From assembly GCA_040954595.2 (NCBI GenBank), contig CM082576.2, positions 7,378,001 to 7,442,000 on the forward strand: 64,000 bases of DNA, in the 5' to 3' direction. The notes beneath the pieces are model-generated. The model was not told where the DNA came from. It did no database searches and worked only from the letters and a program-made list of their open reading frames with translations. Of the stretch, positions 1-11,158 are shown one piece after another. Both the position numbers and the translations under genes were made by a program. How positions within the stretch are numbered: position 1 is the stretch's first letter; every line of letters starts with the position of its first letter. Source of the DNA: Balanoglossus misakiensis. Its lineage: Eukaryota > Hemichordata.

Positions 1-24
1 TTGTCCGTATAAATAAAAATGTGC

Positions 25-2041
25 TTACTCTGATTTGGCGACAGCTTGCAGGAGTACATCATGGTAGACACTGATCACTTGCATGCTCTGTGCAACATCG
101 TAGGCTGTGTCCCCTTGGTTGTCCTTGATGCTGGGATCTGCACCTGCCGCTAGTAATGCCCTGGCCACATCAGCGTGCCCTTGCTGGTAGAAAAAGTCCA
201 AAGAAAAAGACAGTAAAACTCAAATTGCCAAACTGATGGCAGGCCTCGATAATTCCTATCGCCCGACGCCCGTGGCAAGTGTATTTTTAGCCCGGACAAG
301 TGAAAAATAAAAGTCTTTTGTCCGACGGGCAAGTGACCTTTACCCTGTACTAAACGTGCGAGATCGTGGTTTACACCATGGTGATTACTTGTACCGTCTG
401 CCAAGTACAATGGATGACCTTACGACCTTTATCTACAAAGTTGCAAACTTAGTTTACGGACGCGGACGCGTTTGACTTAGATACATTTTAGTTTTTACCT
501 ACAACATTGTAACATGCTGATGGCCTATGAGACTAGGGCCTATGCTTAAACAGCTGCTTCTGAAACCATGCTGAAACTGACTGATCGCCACCATAGGTAT
601 CAGCAGTCCTAGGTTTTGTTGAAAAGACATCTTCTGATGGGAGTTTCAATATAGATTTCACTGCATATTTCTGGATTTAGACTGGGTTAAGACAGTATTA
701 TTCCTATTGCATGCTTACATCAAAGGGTCACTCACATGCCCATTCAAGGAGGGGCATTTTATTTTTCAATTCAAATATGTCATATTGCCACTTTTTAGCT
801 TGGAAATTCTTATGAATTTTTCAAAGGCCAATATTGCAGTATTGCACATGCACGCCGAAATACACATACTGTATGGATATGAAAAAATTGTCAAATTGAA
901 GGGCAAGTGTAATTTTCTGAAGGACAAGTGAAATTGTAAAGTCACTTGCCCTGTGGCAAGTGAATTTGTGAAAAAATTTTCGAGGCCTGCTGATGACCTT
1001 TCGTATCTGGTGAATGTTCAAAACATTTATGAATATCAGCGATGTTTGAAGAGTGAGATTTGTCTGCCAGTTGAAGTATTACCCTTTTTGTGAGTGTGAA
1101 TGAATAGTGGGGATTACCATCAATATAAAATTTGATTGTGACTAAATTTTTCACTCCCACCTGTGATATTTCAGAATGGATCATTGACAGATTTCAAGCT
1201 ACAAGTATTCAATAATTTTGAACAGATAAATTCAACCAATGAACCAGGAAATTGATACATTCGTGTAGCTACCACCAGCCCCCGTCAGCGATCAACCAAC
1301 CCACTAGGGCTACAATTATTGCAGCTAGAATCAGACATGCATTGTCATGATAAAACAAATAACTCATGAAGTAAAAGGGCACACTTGTCAAATGATATTT
1401 ATTACCTTGGATGCTAGATGCAATGCTGTTCCATAGTCAGAACTGGTGTGGTTCAACACTTCAAGAACATTAATTTGTCCTTTGTCTTTTTCTTCACCTG
1501 AAAAAAATGACCATTAAACTAAAATGTTATCTTTCCTTTTTCAAGCACAGTTTTTGAGGGTGTCACTTTCTCTATACATAAAATCTTCCTATTTCATTAA
1601 TTGAAGTCAAAAGTATTTGAAAAAAACTAACTACATGTACTGCTGTGAAAACATACAAGCTCCATTACCAGTGTAACTTTTGCCAGATTTTTCAGTACTA
1701 GTATTTTTTTGTATTGAGTAACTATCACGGGCTTCAATACGTCACATTACGTGGTACATGTACCTTCTGGCTTGGCACACACACAAAAAATATTTTCAAA
1801 GTGGAAACAGCAGCAATGACAATTGTCGAACACCGGGAATGAAAGAATGTGTAAACACATAAGAAAAGACGCAAGAAAAGAAAGTAAAGGAAACCGACAT
1901 GAACACATAACAGTACATTTTGTGCTGTGATTTTGTTTACTTACATTCAGTTGCAGCCGAAATCAGTGAACGGACTATGTCAGTTCTTCCGTGGGCGACG
2001 GCCGCTCGTAGACTGTCGACAGCCTCTGTTATCATAGTCAT
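25..2041 (-). CDS. Small ankyrin-repeat protein, 3 exons, possibly running past the left edge
   Basis: Exons, in order of translation, are 2041-1945, 1497-1406 and 183-25. They join in frame to about 115 residues starting MTMITEAVDSLRAAV. The last two exons hold ankyrin repeats, with the signatures GTALHLASKQGHADVARALL and AGADPSIKDNQGDTAYDVA. Such repeats are protein-binding scaffolds; I cannot assign this protein to a named family. The 3' end is ambiguous. The frame meets TAA at 27-25, but the same bases form a good splice donor (AGA then GTAAGC, exon ending at 29), and I see no AATAAA signal between the stop and the window edge. The protein may therefore continue to the left. A transposon-like insertion (239-990) sits in the second intron. 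The gene lies head-to-head with GLRX5, 495 bp apart. Confidence 0.75.
239..990. mobile_element. MITE-like non-autonomous DNA transposon with TIRs and 5-bp TSD
   Basis: The left end reads GCAGGCCTCGATAATT, and the right end, reverse-complemented, reads GCAGGCCTCGAAAATT. These are about 15-bp terminal inverted repeats with one mismatch. Directly outside them the pentamer TGATG occurs at 234-238 and again at 991-995, as expected of a target-site duplication. The 752-bp body is AT-rich and has no convincing ORF. Both ends carry repeated CAAGTG words in both orientations, including a hairpin at about 942-963 with 9-bp arms (TCACTTGCC / GGCAAGTGA). The element lies inside an intron of the ankyrin gene. 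I cannot assign a superfamily. Confidence 0.72.
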
Positions 2042-2536
2042 GACTTCAACGGGTACGAGAACTAGTGTCCCAACAGTGGTGATTACATGAACGTGTACGT
2101 TAGGCACCGTAAACCGTCAGGTTTCACTTGTTTTAGCAACCACCCGGCTTCACGTTTCGTTTGCCGAGTTGGCAATGTTTTGGTCAAAGGTCACGGCGCA
2201 TGACGTGTACGTGTGAACTAGCGGATCTCGACTTTTCACGTTGTCTTATGAATGAAAACGTAAAATTGGAAAATGTACATCCCGCATAAATCAAAAGCTT
2301 ATATGTTTTCGCTTTTGTTGTCAATTTTCTCTCTTTCTGCGATTAAAATAGTGTCGAGTACGTTCTCAGCTCTCTGTCAGATCACCGGAAGTGGTGACCT
2401 GGGTCACTGTACATCACGAGCACAGCTGACGATAAAACGTGTTGCGAAACAGCTGTGCTGGAGCTTCTTTTGTCGCTGGGTTCAACTCCTGAGGTCATAA
2501 ACTATCAGAGTGATCATTTGGAGAGAAGAGGGAAGT
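2042..2536. promoter_or_regulatory. Divergent intergenic region, ankyrin gene / GLRX5
   Basis: A 495-bp gap separates the two start codons, which face away from each other. It is richer in CpG than the surrounding introns. It probably holds both promoters and both 5' leaders. I see no clear TATA box. Confidence 0.5.
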
Positions 2537-3286
2537 ATGAATGTCGTGCTGAGATTACCCCATGCCCTCAAAGGGCCCCAGATCGCACGTATTTTATCTC
2601 AGAGGTTGTACTGCGCAGCCAGTGCAAATCCCATCAAAGACCGAATCCAGGAGATGGTCAAAAAGGACGATTTAGTTGTTTTCATGAAGGGAGTTCCTGA
2701 CCAGCCCATGTGTGGTTTCAGCAATGCAGTTATACAGATTCTCAGAATGCACGGTGTCGACAAATTTGCAAGTTACAATGTGCTAGAAGATGAAGAACTA
2801 AGGCAAGGTGAGGACTGACAAATGACTGAAATTGATTGACCTCAAGGGGGCGCTAGTGACATCACCTTTCTTGGGATGAAACCGACTACCTGGTACCTTG
2901 CAAATTCAATGGACAATGCTAGGCGTTCTTTTCAGATCGAAATCTGAACATCCGTTCTTGAGATATCCTGTAAACAGACAGACAGACAGACACACAACGT
3001 ACTATAACATTGCATCATGTGATGTGATCCCATGAGGCAGTCATTCTAAATGGCCTGGAAGTTCATGTATCATGTCTCTTTTCCGATTGCAGGAGTAAAA
3101 GAATTCTCCAGCTGGCCGACAATACCTCAGATTTACATTGGCGGTGACTTCGTCGGAGGTTGCGACATCATGATACAGATGCACCAGGAGGGAGAACTGA
3201 TTGAAGAACTCAAGAAAATTGGCATCACATCAGCGCTGCTTGAACAAGCAGCCGAGGAACAGTCTGGGCAAGATAAAAAAGAGTAA
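2537..3286 (+). CDS. GLRX5: Mitochondrial monothiol glutaredoxin 5
   Basis: Exons 2537-2807 and 3093-3286 join (GT-AG, phase 1) to 154 residues, the usual GLRX5 length. GLRX5 passes [2Fe-2S] clusters from the ISCU scaffold to acceptor proteins in the mitochondrial matrix. The N-terminus [13 protein letters not shown] is basic and lacks acidic residues, as expected of a mitochondrial presequence. The thioredoxin-fold body has the monothiol site in [11 protein letters not shown] (CGFS), the glutathione-contacting WPTIPQIYI segment and the FVGGCDI motif. I chose the ATG at 2537 over an in-frame ATG at 2510 because the first adds residues unlike a presequence. An AATAAA signal lies at 3467-3472. 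The sister gene GLRX3 is excluded because there is a single Grx domain and no thioredoxin domain. Confidence 0.96.
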
Positions 3287-4384
3287 TGAATGTGTTTCCC
3301 TCGTTTCAGAAGACTTTCAGTGAGCCATACTAGAATAAGTATCCCATGAGGACAAACCGATGACAGATGCGTGACTTCCACGCAATTTTTATATTTCTTA
3401 TTTTAAGGAGTGTTACATTGCAAGGAACCTGTATAGATGACTTTTTTTCTCTTGATAGGTTTCTTGAATAAATGAATTGTTGCAGGTAAAAGTTCTGAAG
3501 TGTCTGTGTCTTTCAGTAGCTCAGCAGTATCCAAGACCTCATGCAGGTCCGTTTCAGTACCTGGAATGAACAGTGAAACTTTGAATTCTCGTCATCTATT
3601 GAGTCAAATATAATACACACAGTTGACAATACTATTCTCAGTGTACTCACCAAGAATTTCTGACACTCCAAAAAAGTGCGCCACCACATGCTCATTCGAA
3701 GACTTGTACATGTATAGGCATATGTCAATAGGAGGTGACCGTATATCTTTAACATGGGATTTGGAATATTTCGACAAGTTTCCATCCTCTCAAACGTATA
3801 AAGAGAAACGGGAACGTTTCAAATGTGGTGTAAAGTATTGCTGTTTTGGGTAGGTTTGGTCTCTATGGTTTGGTAGTATAGTTCCCGACTTTTAGTGACA
3901 CAAAATATACGTATGAACTCGAGTGTCTTGGTGTAATAATCGATTATCGTCGCGTACGTGTGTACGTTCTCTGACAAATTTGCCTAGATAGCTAGCGAAG
4001 CCGGGTGCATTCCACCAAAAACGAGATCACGTTTGCTTCTTTATCAAACACCTATATACAAGTAATACCTTCCGGTAAGCATTCGTTTTGATTGAAGTGA
4101 TTTTAATTTTAAAAAGTGGTTAGACCAGTATCATCACAACTGGTCAAAAAGAATTGAAAATACAAGTAATACAAATAAATCGAGATGTCAGATTTCATGC
4201 GATGTTCATAAGCTTAACAGACACCTGACTGACTGATATACAGCTGCAGTAATGCAATTGAGAATTCAAAGTTTCAAATGTCATGAGAAGTACAATAAAA
4301 TATCTACACATGTACATCCCATCTGGAAGATAGACAAAAATATCTGTTTGGTGAAGTTCAGTGTCCAATAACGTTTGCACCAGA
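3287..4384. other. Convergent intergenic stretch, GLRX5 3' UTR to ORF at 4385
   Basis: The first 185 bp are the GLRX5 3' UTR up to its poly(A) signal at 3467. The rest holds one copy of a dispersed repeat (3675-3752) and no ORF with protein-like composition. Confidence 0.5.
3675..3752. repeat. Dispersed repeat, copy 1 (core)
   Basis: The core matches 21740-21826 in the same orientation, with scattered substitutions and one insertion of about 12 bp. Shared words include CCAC(C/T)ACATG, GAAGACTTG / AAAGACTTGG and TATAGGCATA, followed by GTGAC(C/T)GTATA. The similarity also shows in translation (SFEDLYM against SFKDLDM), but neither copy has a sustained ORF. It is probably an old transposon fragment. 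Confidence 0.55.
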
Positions 4385-4984
4385 TCAATAAAATTTATCC
4401 ACGATCTTCATAACCATTTCAAAGAGACGCGTCGGTAACACGTGTGACAGTGCTATCATGAAGAATCGGAACCAAACTGTCCGGTCCAGCCAAGCAAAGG
4501 CAGCCGCAAGTTGAATGCCGATGATTGCGTATGTCTTCAATTCCTGAATGACAAGTAAAGTCGACGTCGCGTACTCCTGGATGTTAGAGACGAGTTTGGT
4601 CGACAGGAGGAACAACTTCTCGGCGAAGTTGACGAAGCGTCCGACGATCGGCAGACGACGTGCAATGTAAACTGATATTGCCAGAAAGCATCTGAGTGGA
4701 CCATTCGTATGGTCAATACCAAAGTTATCCAAGACTTCACATAAGGCAAACCACAGCCATGGAACGATGGTGGAAGGTTTCCATATAGATACAGCAACGT
4801 TGCCTGGAGTTCTTCTGTAAGACCGTTCAACACGGAGGACGAATGCGATTGGCGCCGTCATCAGCCGAAAGAGTCTCTCATAAAAACACAGAACTCTGCC
4901 CACGACGGGTACTTTCTTCATCATGACGTACAAAGTGGTTATAAGCGTCACCATCAAACGGATGACGAAAGTTCTGATCGCCAT
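4385..4984 (-). CDS. Unrecognised hydrophobic, basic protein with an internal repeat, intronless
   Basis: This single-exon frame of 199 residues begins at the ATG at 4984, in a strong start context (CAAAATGGC). The frame stays open upstream to an ATG at 5074, adding 30 less convincing residues. I recognise no family. The protein is basic and rich in hydrophobic stretches, for example TFVIRLMVTLITTLYVMM near the N-terminus, TIVPWLWFALCEVL in the middle and AIIGIQLAAAFAWL near the C-terminus. It could be a membrane or lipid-surface protein. Two segments about 90 residues apart resemble each other: VPVVGRVLCFYERLFRL and LPIVGRFVNFAEKLFLL. That duplication, the GC-rich third codon positions and the lack of any gene on the other strand argue that it is coding. 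It lies head-to-head with GALNT7, 710 bp away. A weak ATTAAA-type signal is near 4105. Confidence 0.6.
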   Translation of the reverse strand: MAIRTFVIRLMVTLITTLYVMMKKVPVVGRVLCFYERLFRLMTAPIAFVLRVERSYRRTPGNVAVSIWKPSTIVPWLWFALCEVLDNFGIDHTNGPLRCFLAISVYIARRLPIVGRFVNFAEKLFLLSTKLVSNIQEYATSTLLVIQELKTYAIIGIQLAAAFAWLDRTVWFRFFMIALSHVLPTRLFEMVMKIVDKFY

Positions 4985-5694
4985 TTTGGAAGATGATTTG
5001 TGATAAAACACGCAGTGAATGTAACGTTGTGGTAGAGCATCCAGAGAAATGGAATGAATGGCGTTTCCAAGCAAGAACTTCTTGCAAACAAATATTGCGC
5101 GTTCGGTCGCATTGTTTCATGGAAGAATAGAACCATCAAGATCGGCGCAGAAATTTGGGAGGTCCTGCTTTCCGAGTAAAGGATGCCGCGCGTTCATGGA
5201 ATATTGTGCGAGAAATCGTAATTTTTCAGCTAAAGACAGGAGCTTTTTATTTTAGGCCTAGAAATTAAATTAAGTGCGTCCTCGAACCCGACCTACGTGT
5301 ATTCCAGTTCAAATCCCCTGATCCTCAACATCCTTAGATGAAAAGCTAAAATCGAAGGGTGATTTCAATTCTGTCAAACAATCCAACGTGAATACTTGCG
5401 CTATCGCAATCGTATTTTCCATAACATTTGAAAAGTGCAATCGAAATCAATCTGATAGACATTATTTATTGAAATTTAAACTTGTGACTTGTGTGGTAAG
5501 AACTGTCGCGAATAAGCCTTGTGCCTAATAATGGATACGTTTCATAGTATACGCATATGCTTGGTGACGAATAGGTGATTCTATTTGCATATGAATAGAG
5601 GCCGATAGCTTCCGTGTTACGTTCTCTGTATGTATACATACATTTGGCGTGGTTTGGTGCACACGTACGTACGTACCACCAGGATGCGTGCACG
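4985..5694. promoter_or_regulatory. Divergent intergenic region upstream of GALNT7
   Basis: This 710-bp gap between oppositely directed start codons holds no other coding sequence I can support. Bases 5260-5600 are AT-rich and featureless. Confidence 0.4.
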
Positions 5695-7833
5695 ATGGTC
5701 CGTTTTAAGCCCCGAAGGTTTATCGTAACCGTGACGCTCATTCTGTGCGTTTTCTTCATGCTCAGGAGTCTGTTTCTCGTGAACGAGGTTACACCTGAGG
5801 AGAGTGGTCACAGGTACGATAGAAACCACGTACAGGTAAGGCATATGAAAGCCTATCTGGTATTCAAGATGGCGACGCCCATGCGATAAATAACATTCGT
5901 GCCGCGGAATTGAATTGAGTGTACGCCACTAATAAGACCTAAAAGCAACAAAGAATAGTCATTTTCTATCGCATGCCAACTAAAACGCTTGTGTATCGCG
6001 TCATAATCGTTGAGCGTCGTGGGATCCTTTCCCTAAATTCATTAGGCTTACAGTAAACCACGGTCCCTCTGGCCTCTACCCACTCAACTCTAAACGAATC
6101 ATATTTCTTTAGCAATAGCATTTCACTGTGACACACAAGTTTGATTCCTGGGTAGACAGGCCGATCGGCAAATGCAAACCACGTCCCGCGTGCATCCTGT
6201 TGATAACGCTGGCCTCAACGACTAAAGTGAAGTTAATTATTGTCGAAATAGTAAAGTGTGCATGGACACCAAACGTTCTTAGGTCTGGGATCAGGCCTGG
6301 TCTGGGATGAACATTTGCATTGCCCCGTCCCGAGGTTTTATTTTGATATCCACCCAAGCATCTTTCTTGGACGTCAGACGAGGTCATGGAGTGGTCGTTG
6401 ATAGGCCCACGACAGCTTCATATCTGCGGTAAGGCAGAGGTTGGACAGTAGGCCTACATATTGAAAAGTAGGCCTATTAAACCTTCTTTGAAAATCATAT
6501 GAAGTCAGTCAAAAGCAAGCGTTTTCAAGTCGAGCTACAGAATAGTAGTTACTGAATTCCCTTCCCGGCCTTTTCTAAAGTATGCCTTCAGTACGGGGCG
6601 GAACCCGCAAATTATAAACACAGCCATCGGCCTAAAAGGCTTACGTAAGGTTGTTTGTGGGCTGACTAGGCCTATAGCCTAATTTGATTATGCTTATGCG
6701 AAAAATAACTAAGGGTTGTAGGCTAAATCAAATCACTTTTAGTTGTTTTTAGGGGGTATTATCTATGTCTTACAATCCAATCCTAATCGAAATTTTTACA
6801 ACAGGTGAGGGGCCTACTATACTTGCGTCAAAATATGAAATAAAGTCTTTTGCAATACCACTTGCGATATACAGTAGGCCTGCACGCATCGTTATTCCGA
6901 CAGTTCAGAATTCCCCGGTAAACTAGGAATCTCCAAGTAAAATTAAACCACGATACGCCCAATCTTACGCTAATAAATGCTATGCACGATGCACTCGGCC
7001 ATCCCGGTCTACTACATACACGTTATCATTTTCATTTTGCTTATCATATCGCGTGTGTCACGATATAAAGGCCTGCCATGCCAAAGTTGTCATGTTCTGT
7101 CTGCTATCTGGCTATGTTTTTTGCGTGTCGACCTACGGGTTCAAAAGTCGTGAATTTCGGAGACTGGTTCATACAAGTATAGTCACCGCAAGTAGCTGAG
7201 AAATTTTGCCCGGGCGAAGATGTTAAGTGTTCCGACTTTTACACGCCGATGGATACCCAAAGCATCTTTTTTCAATTTTTGTTTTGCTTCGTTTTGTTTT
7301 GTCTTGCCTTCAGGACGACAGCCAAATCAAAAAGGTTGGATTGGGGGATACCCGGGACACTTTGCTGACCGTTAAACCGGGAACTGTGAATCAGCCTGCG
7401 GAATTCAAGAAATGGGTGATTGGGAACTTTGAAAACCAACCCCCGGTAGACAAGGGCAGAGTTGGACACGGTGAATACGCGAAGCCGGTCAAGACAAGCA
7501 CACAAGAGCAGAGAGACGTGGAGAGATCAATCAATGAATACGGATTCAATCAATATGTCAGTGATAAAATATCCCTGGACAGGGAAATCCGCGATTTGCG
7601 CGATAATGAGTAAGTGACTGTACAGTTACAGTTAGTGGCCATGCATAACGAAAGCAAATCAACGTATTTTGCGCAACCATTTGCAAGTAAGAATAAAACG
7701 TTTTCAGTAGTTCGTTGTTTTCTTTAATGACAAGCGATGAATTCGGAACTTCAAAGCTGACTATCCCAATTTAGTTCGTAAGTGCAGACATTGGATTAGG
7801 CCTATACTGTCTATGATAGAAACAAATTTTATG

Positions 7834-7864
<31 letters not shown>

Positions 7865-10800
7865 TCCAGGTGTAAATATTGGCATTATCCAGAGTCACTG
7901 CCATCCATTGGTGTCATCATCGTCTTTCACAACGAGGGTTGGTCGACGTTACTGCGAACGGTGCACAGCGTTTTCAACAGAACCCCGCCGAGACTGCTGC
8001 GCGAAGTGATCTTAGTTGACGACTACAGCGACAAAGGTGACAATGCATCCATATAATTTTTGACAAACGTGTCCATAAGATGACTTTCCTCACAAGACTG
8101 TACATTTATGTCGACATGGACACTTTATTCATCAAAAATGATTCTGCTGTCTTGTAAAACATGCAAAATTTATATTTTAGTCTTCTTTCAAATTTTGCCA
8201 CGTTTGTGAATATTTAATCAATAACATAGTCGACACGTATATGGCACAGTGATTTCGATTTTGCACAGTGTGTGTTTCACATCTTGCATGGTTAGCTGCA
8301 CCCTTAAAGGACCATATTTTCTGACGTGGGTATTTCTATAACTACATTAGGCCTAAACATTTTGTCCGTGAGCGGAGACAAAAAGAGAAACAAAAGGCCA
8401 GCTGTGCAGAACAATTAACGTATGCTCCTCTTTTAAGCGTATATTTAAAACATTTTAAAATAATTTTAAATAAAAAATGTATGACATGCAGGTGTCCTCA
8501 ACCGAACTACAACCCAAACGAAATATTCCAGGTGAGGGCACTTATACTAGTTACCTCATGCTTTGATCTTCCCACCATACAGAACATTTACGAGAACAAC
8601 TTGAAGAATACACCGCCAAACCGCGGTTTTTGGGCAAACTTCGACTAATTCGCAACGCCAAACGCGAAGGTTTGATACGGACACGGACTGTGGGGGCTCG
8701 GCATGCGACGGCCGATGTCTTGGTTTGGTTGGATGCGCACTGTGAAGTGGGAATCAATTGGCTTCCACCATTGCTGTCTCCCATTGCCAATAATAGGTAT
8801 AGGTTAAATGTTGGTGCAATATTATATTTTCTCATTTTTTATACATTTTTCTCTAATGTTTCCTTAATTTTGGAATGTAAACCATTGTGGCAAATTGTCT
8901 TTCGCCAGGACGGTAGTGACGGTACCCCTTGTCGACGTCATTGACAACATGGAGTATTCCATGCGACCTCAGGGATCGGGCGAACTCTCCAGGGGAGGCT
9001 TCGATTGGAGTCTGTATTGGAAGCATTTACCCATGAGCGATGCCGAGAAGAGGAGACGGCATTACGACAGTGAGCCGTACAGGCAAGTAGTATACAACAT
9101 GACCCGAACTTTCGGTGGTGGTCTGTGGCACTTCTTTCACCCCCATGAAACAAGAAATGCATAAAGAATGTAGGAGATGGAATATTTACGATACTCGGGA
9201 CTAGTTTCCACTTTTTAACTGTGTAAATGGATTTTAAAAGCCGGAGAAGCGCATTGTGGCTTGATTTAGACTTATTGCAGATGAGATCTCCCAACACCTG
9301 TACGTTTCACCCACAAATCGATATGTTTCACTTTTATTTTTAGGTCTCCTGCGATGGCCGGTGGTCTGTTTGCGATGGCGAGGGATTATTTCTTCGAACT
9401 CGGTGCATACGATCCTGGGCTGGAGGTCTGGGGAGGGGAAAACTTCGAACTGTCGTTCAAGGTGAAGCGTCTGATCTTTTTTCGTCGAGTAAAAACTGTC
9501 GCCATGTGTCTGCTAAATACCGCAAGTTCCGGAAGCTGCTTTAATATTTCCGTGGATTTGGGCACGGCCAACATGAAACCATCCCAAAAATGTAGTGTTC
9601 TCTCCGCATTTTCCTTGGTCAGTCAATAAAGGAATGACGTGTATTTACCAACAATTCTACTATAGTCGGTAGTTTATTTCTTACAAGTATATTTTGTTGT
9701 TTTATTTGCAGATTTGGCAGTGTGGCGGATCACTGCTGTGGGTGCCGTGTTCCAGAGTTGGTCACGTGTATCGAATACTCGGCAAAGTCCCATACAGAGC
9801 TCCGAATGCCACCATGACGCAGTGGTCGCTCAGGGTAAGTAGATAATTTAAGCGATATTTTTCTTGACAAAAGTGATTTCAGCAATGTCTGGTGTCTCTC
9901 ATCGCAGATCGTATGAACGGACAGTTGATGAGGCAAAAAGTTTACTATGTAAAACTGTTCCAAAGATCGATATCTTTACTGTGGAAAAGACTGTTTTCAT
10001 CGTGTGGTTGAAATGCACTCTGCAGTGAGTGTAGCCAGACCCCACCCCACGTCTTTTATTCCAGAATTACCGACGCGTAGTCGAAGTGTGGATGGACGAC
10101 TACAAGGAATACTTCTACAGGAGCAAACCAGAATCCCAACTTTTAACTTACGGGGATATCAGCGCACAATTAGAATTCAAAGAAAAACACAGATGCAAAA
10201 ATTTCGGCTGGTTCATGAATGAAGTGGCGCCCGATCTCCTGGACACATACCCACTTCCGGGGGCCAACCTGGGATGGGGTGAAGTAAGTGCATAGCAATC
10301 TATACGTTTCTTTCACATTTTGTCGTCTGCTGTCGCATTGCCAGTTCCACTTCTCCGTTTTCATCCGAATCATGTGACTCTTCTCTGCAATGGCGTGAAG
10401 AGTAAAAAGTTTATATACGTCATTATTCGTTCCTCATAACCAGGGGTACAACCAAGCACACCGAATTTTCACAGACAACACCATTAAGCTACATGATTGG
10501 TACAAATATTTCAACACGATGAATACTGTTATTCTTATATTCTTATATTGCTGATAGTTATTATAGTTTCGTCTTCTGAATTTGTGTCCACAGATAAAAT
10601 CGGACGCTCGTCGTCTCTGCGTGGATACAATGGGAAGCCGCGATGGTGGGCGCGTGGGAGCTTCTGCCTGCCACGGCCAGGGTGGAAACCAGCTCTTCCG
10701 AATTACGGCCGACCACGAGTTCAGAGTTCACGAAATGTGTTTATATGAGATACATTCAGAAGTGAAACTTCGTCGTTGCGATGGAAACACAAAATACACT

Positions 10801-11158
10801 TGGAATTTCGACGAGGTAGTTTTTCTTTTTAAATCTGAAATGTATGACGGCATCTAGAATTTACAGAAGCAATCTCTAAATTTAAATTTCAGTTAGTATT
10901 GGGAAATCTGAAGGTTTTTCAATGATGCTTTTCATTGTATCGTGGTATTCGTTCCATTACAGTTTGACCGCAACTTTAGCTCTGTTTTGACCAATTTCTT
11001 TTTCTTTTACTTTCCAGGAGAAACGACGGGTATATCTAGAGGACAAAAATTTATGTTTAGAATTGGACTCGGGACGCATGAGAATTAGTATGCAAAAATG
11101 TGACGAGTCGTCACAACTTCAAAAATGGACAATTAATAGTAAATTAAGAATGTCTTGA
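5695..11158 (+). CDS. GALNT7: Polypeptide N-acetylgalactosaminyltransferase 7
   Basis: Ten exons (5695-5835, 7314-7609, 7870-8036, 8583-8796, 8909-9082, 9344-9461, 9712-9834, 10065-10283, 10594-10815, 11018-11158) give 604 residues. This Golgi type II membrane enzyme adds GalNAc to Ser/Thr of mucin-type glycoproteins; the T7 isoenzyme is known to prefer already glycosylated peptides. Residues 9-29 form the signal anchor. The stem leads to [12 protein letters not shown] and [20 protein letters not shown], then the metal-binding DxH motif (WLDAHCE), the [15 protein letters not shown] segment and [11 protein letters not shown]. The C-terminal ricin-type lectin domain has [14 protein letters not shown] and [21 protein letters not shown] and the DYFYxSxPESQ region match GALNT7 better than GALNT10. 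Intron 5 has a GC donor (9083-9084), forced by the frame and conserved sequence. AATAAA lies at 11926-11931. Confidence 0.94.
5836..7313. other. GALNT7 intron 1, rich in AGGCCTA words
   Basis: This 1.48-kb intron contains no supported ORF. The word AGGCCTA or close variants recur, for example near 6450, 6470, 6668 and 6878. Such words are common in the non-coding DNA of some marine invertebrates. Confidence 0.4.
7835..7866 (+). repeat. (TTTC)n microsatellite forming the splice-site pyrimidine tract
   Basis: About eight TTTC units run straight into the CAG acceptor of GALNT7 exon 3 (exon starts at 7870). They therefore act as the polypyrimidine tract of that splice site. Confidence 0.85.
8037..8582. 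other. GALNT7 intron 3
   Basis: AT-rich intron of 546 bp. I see no gene, RNA or clear repeat in it. Confidence 0.4.
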
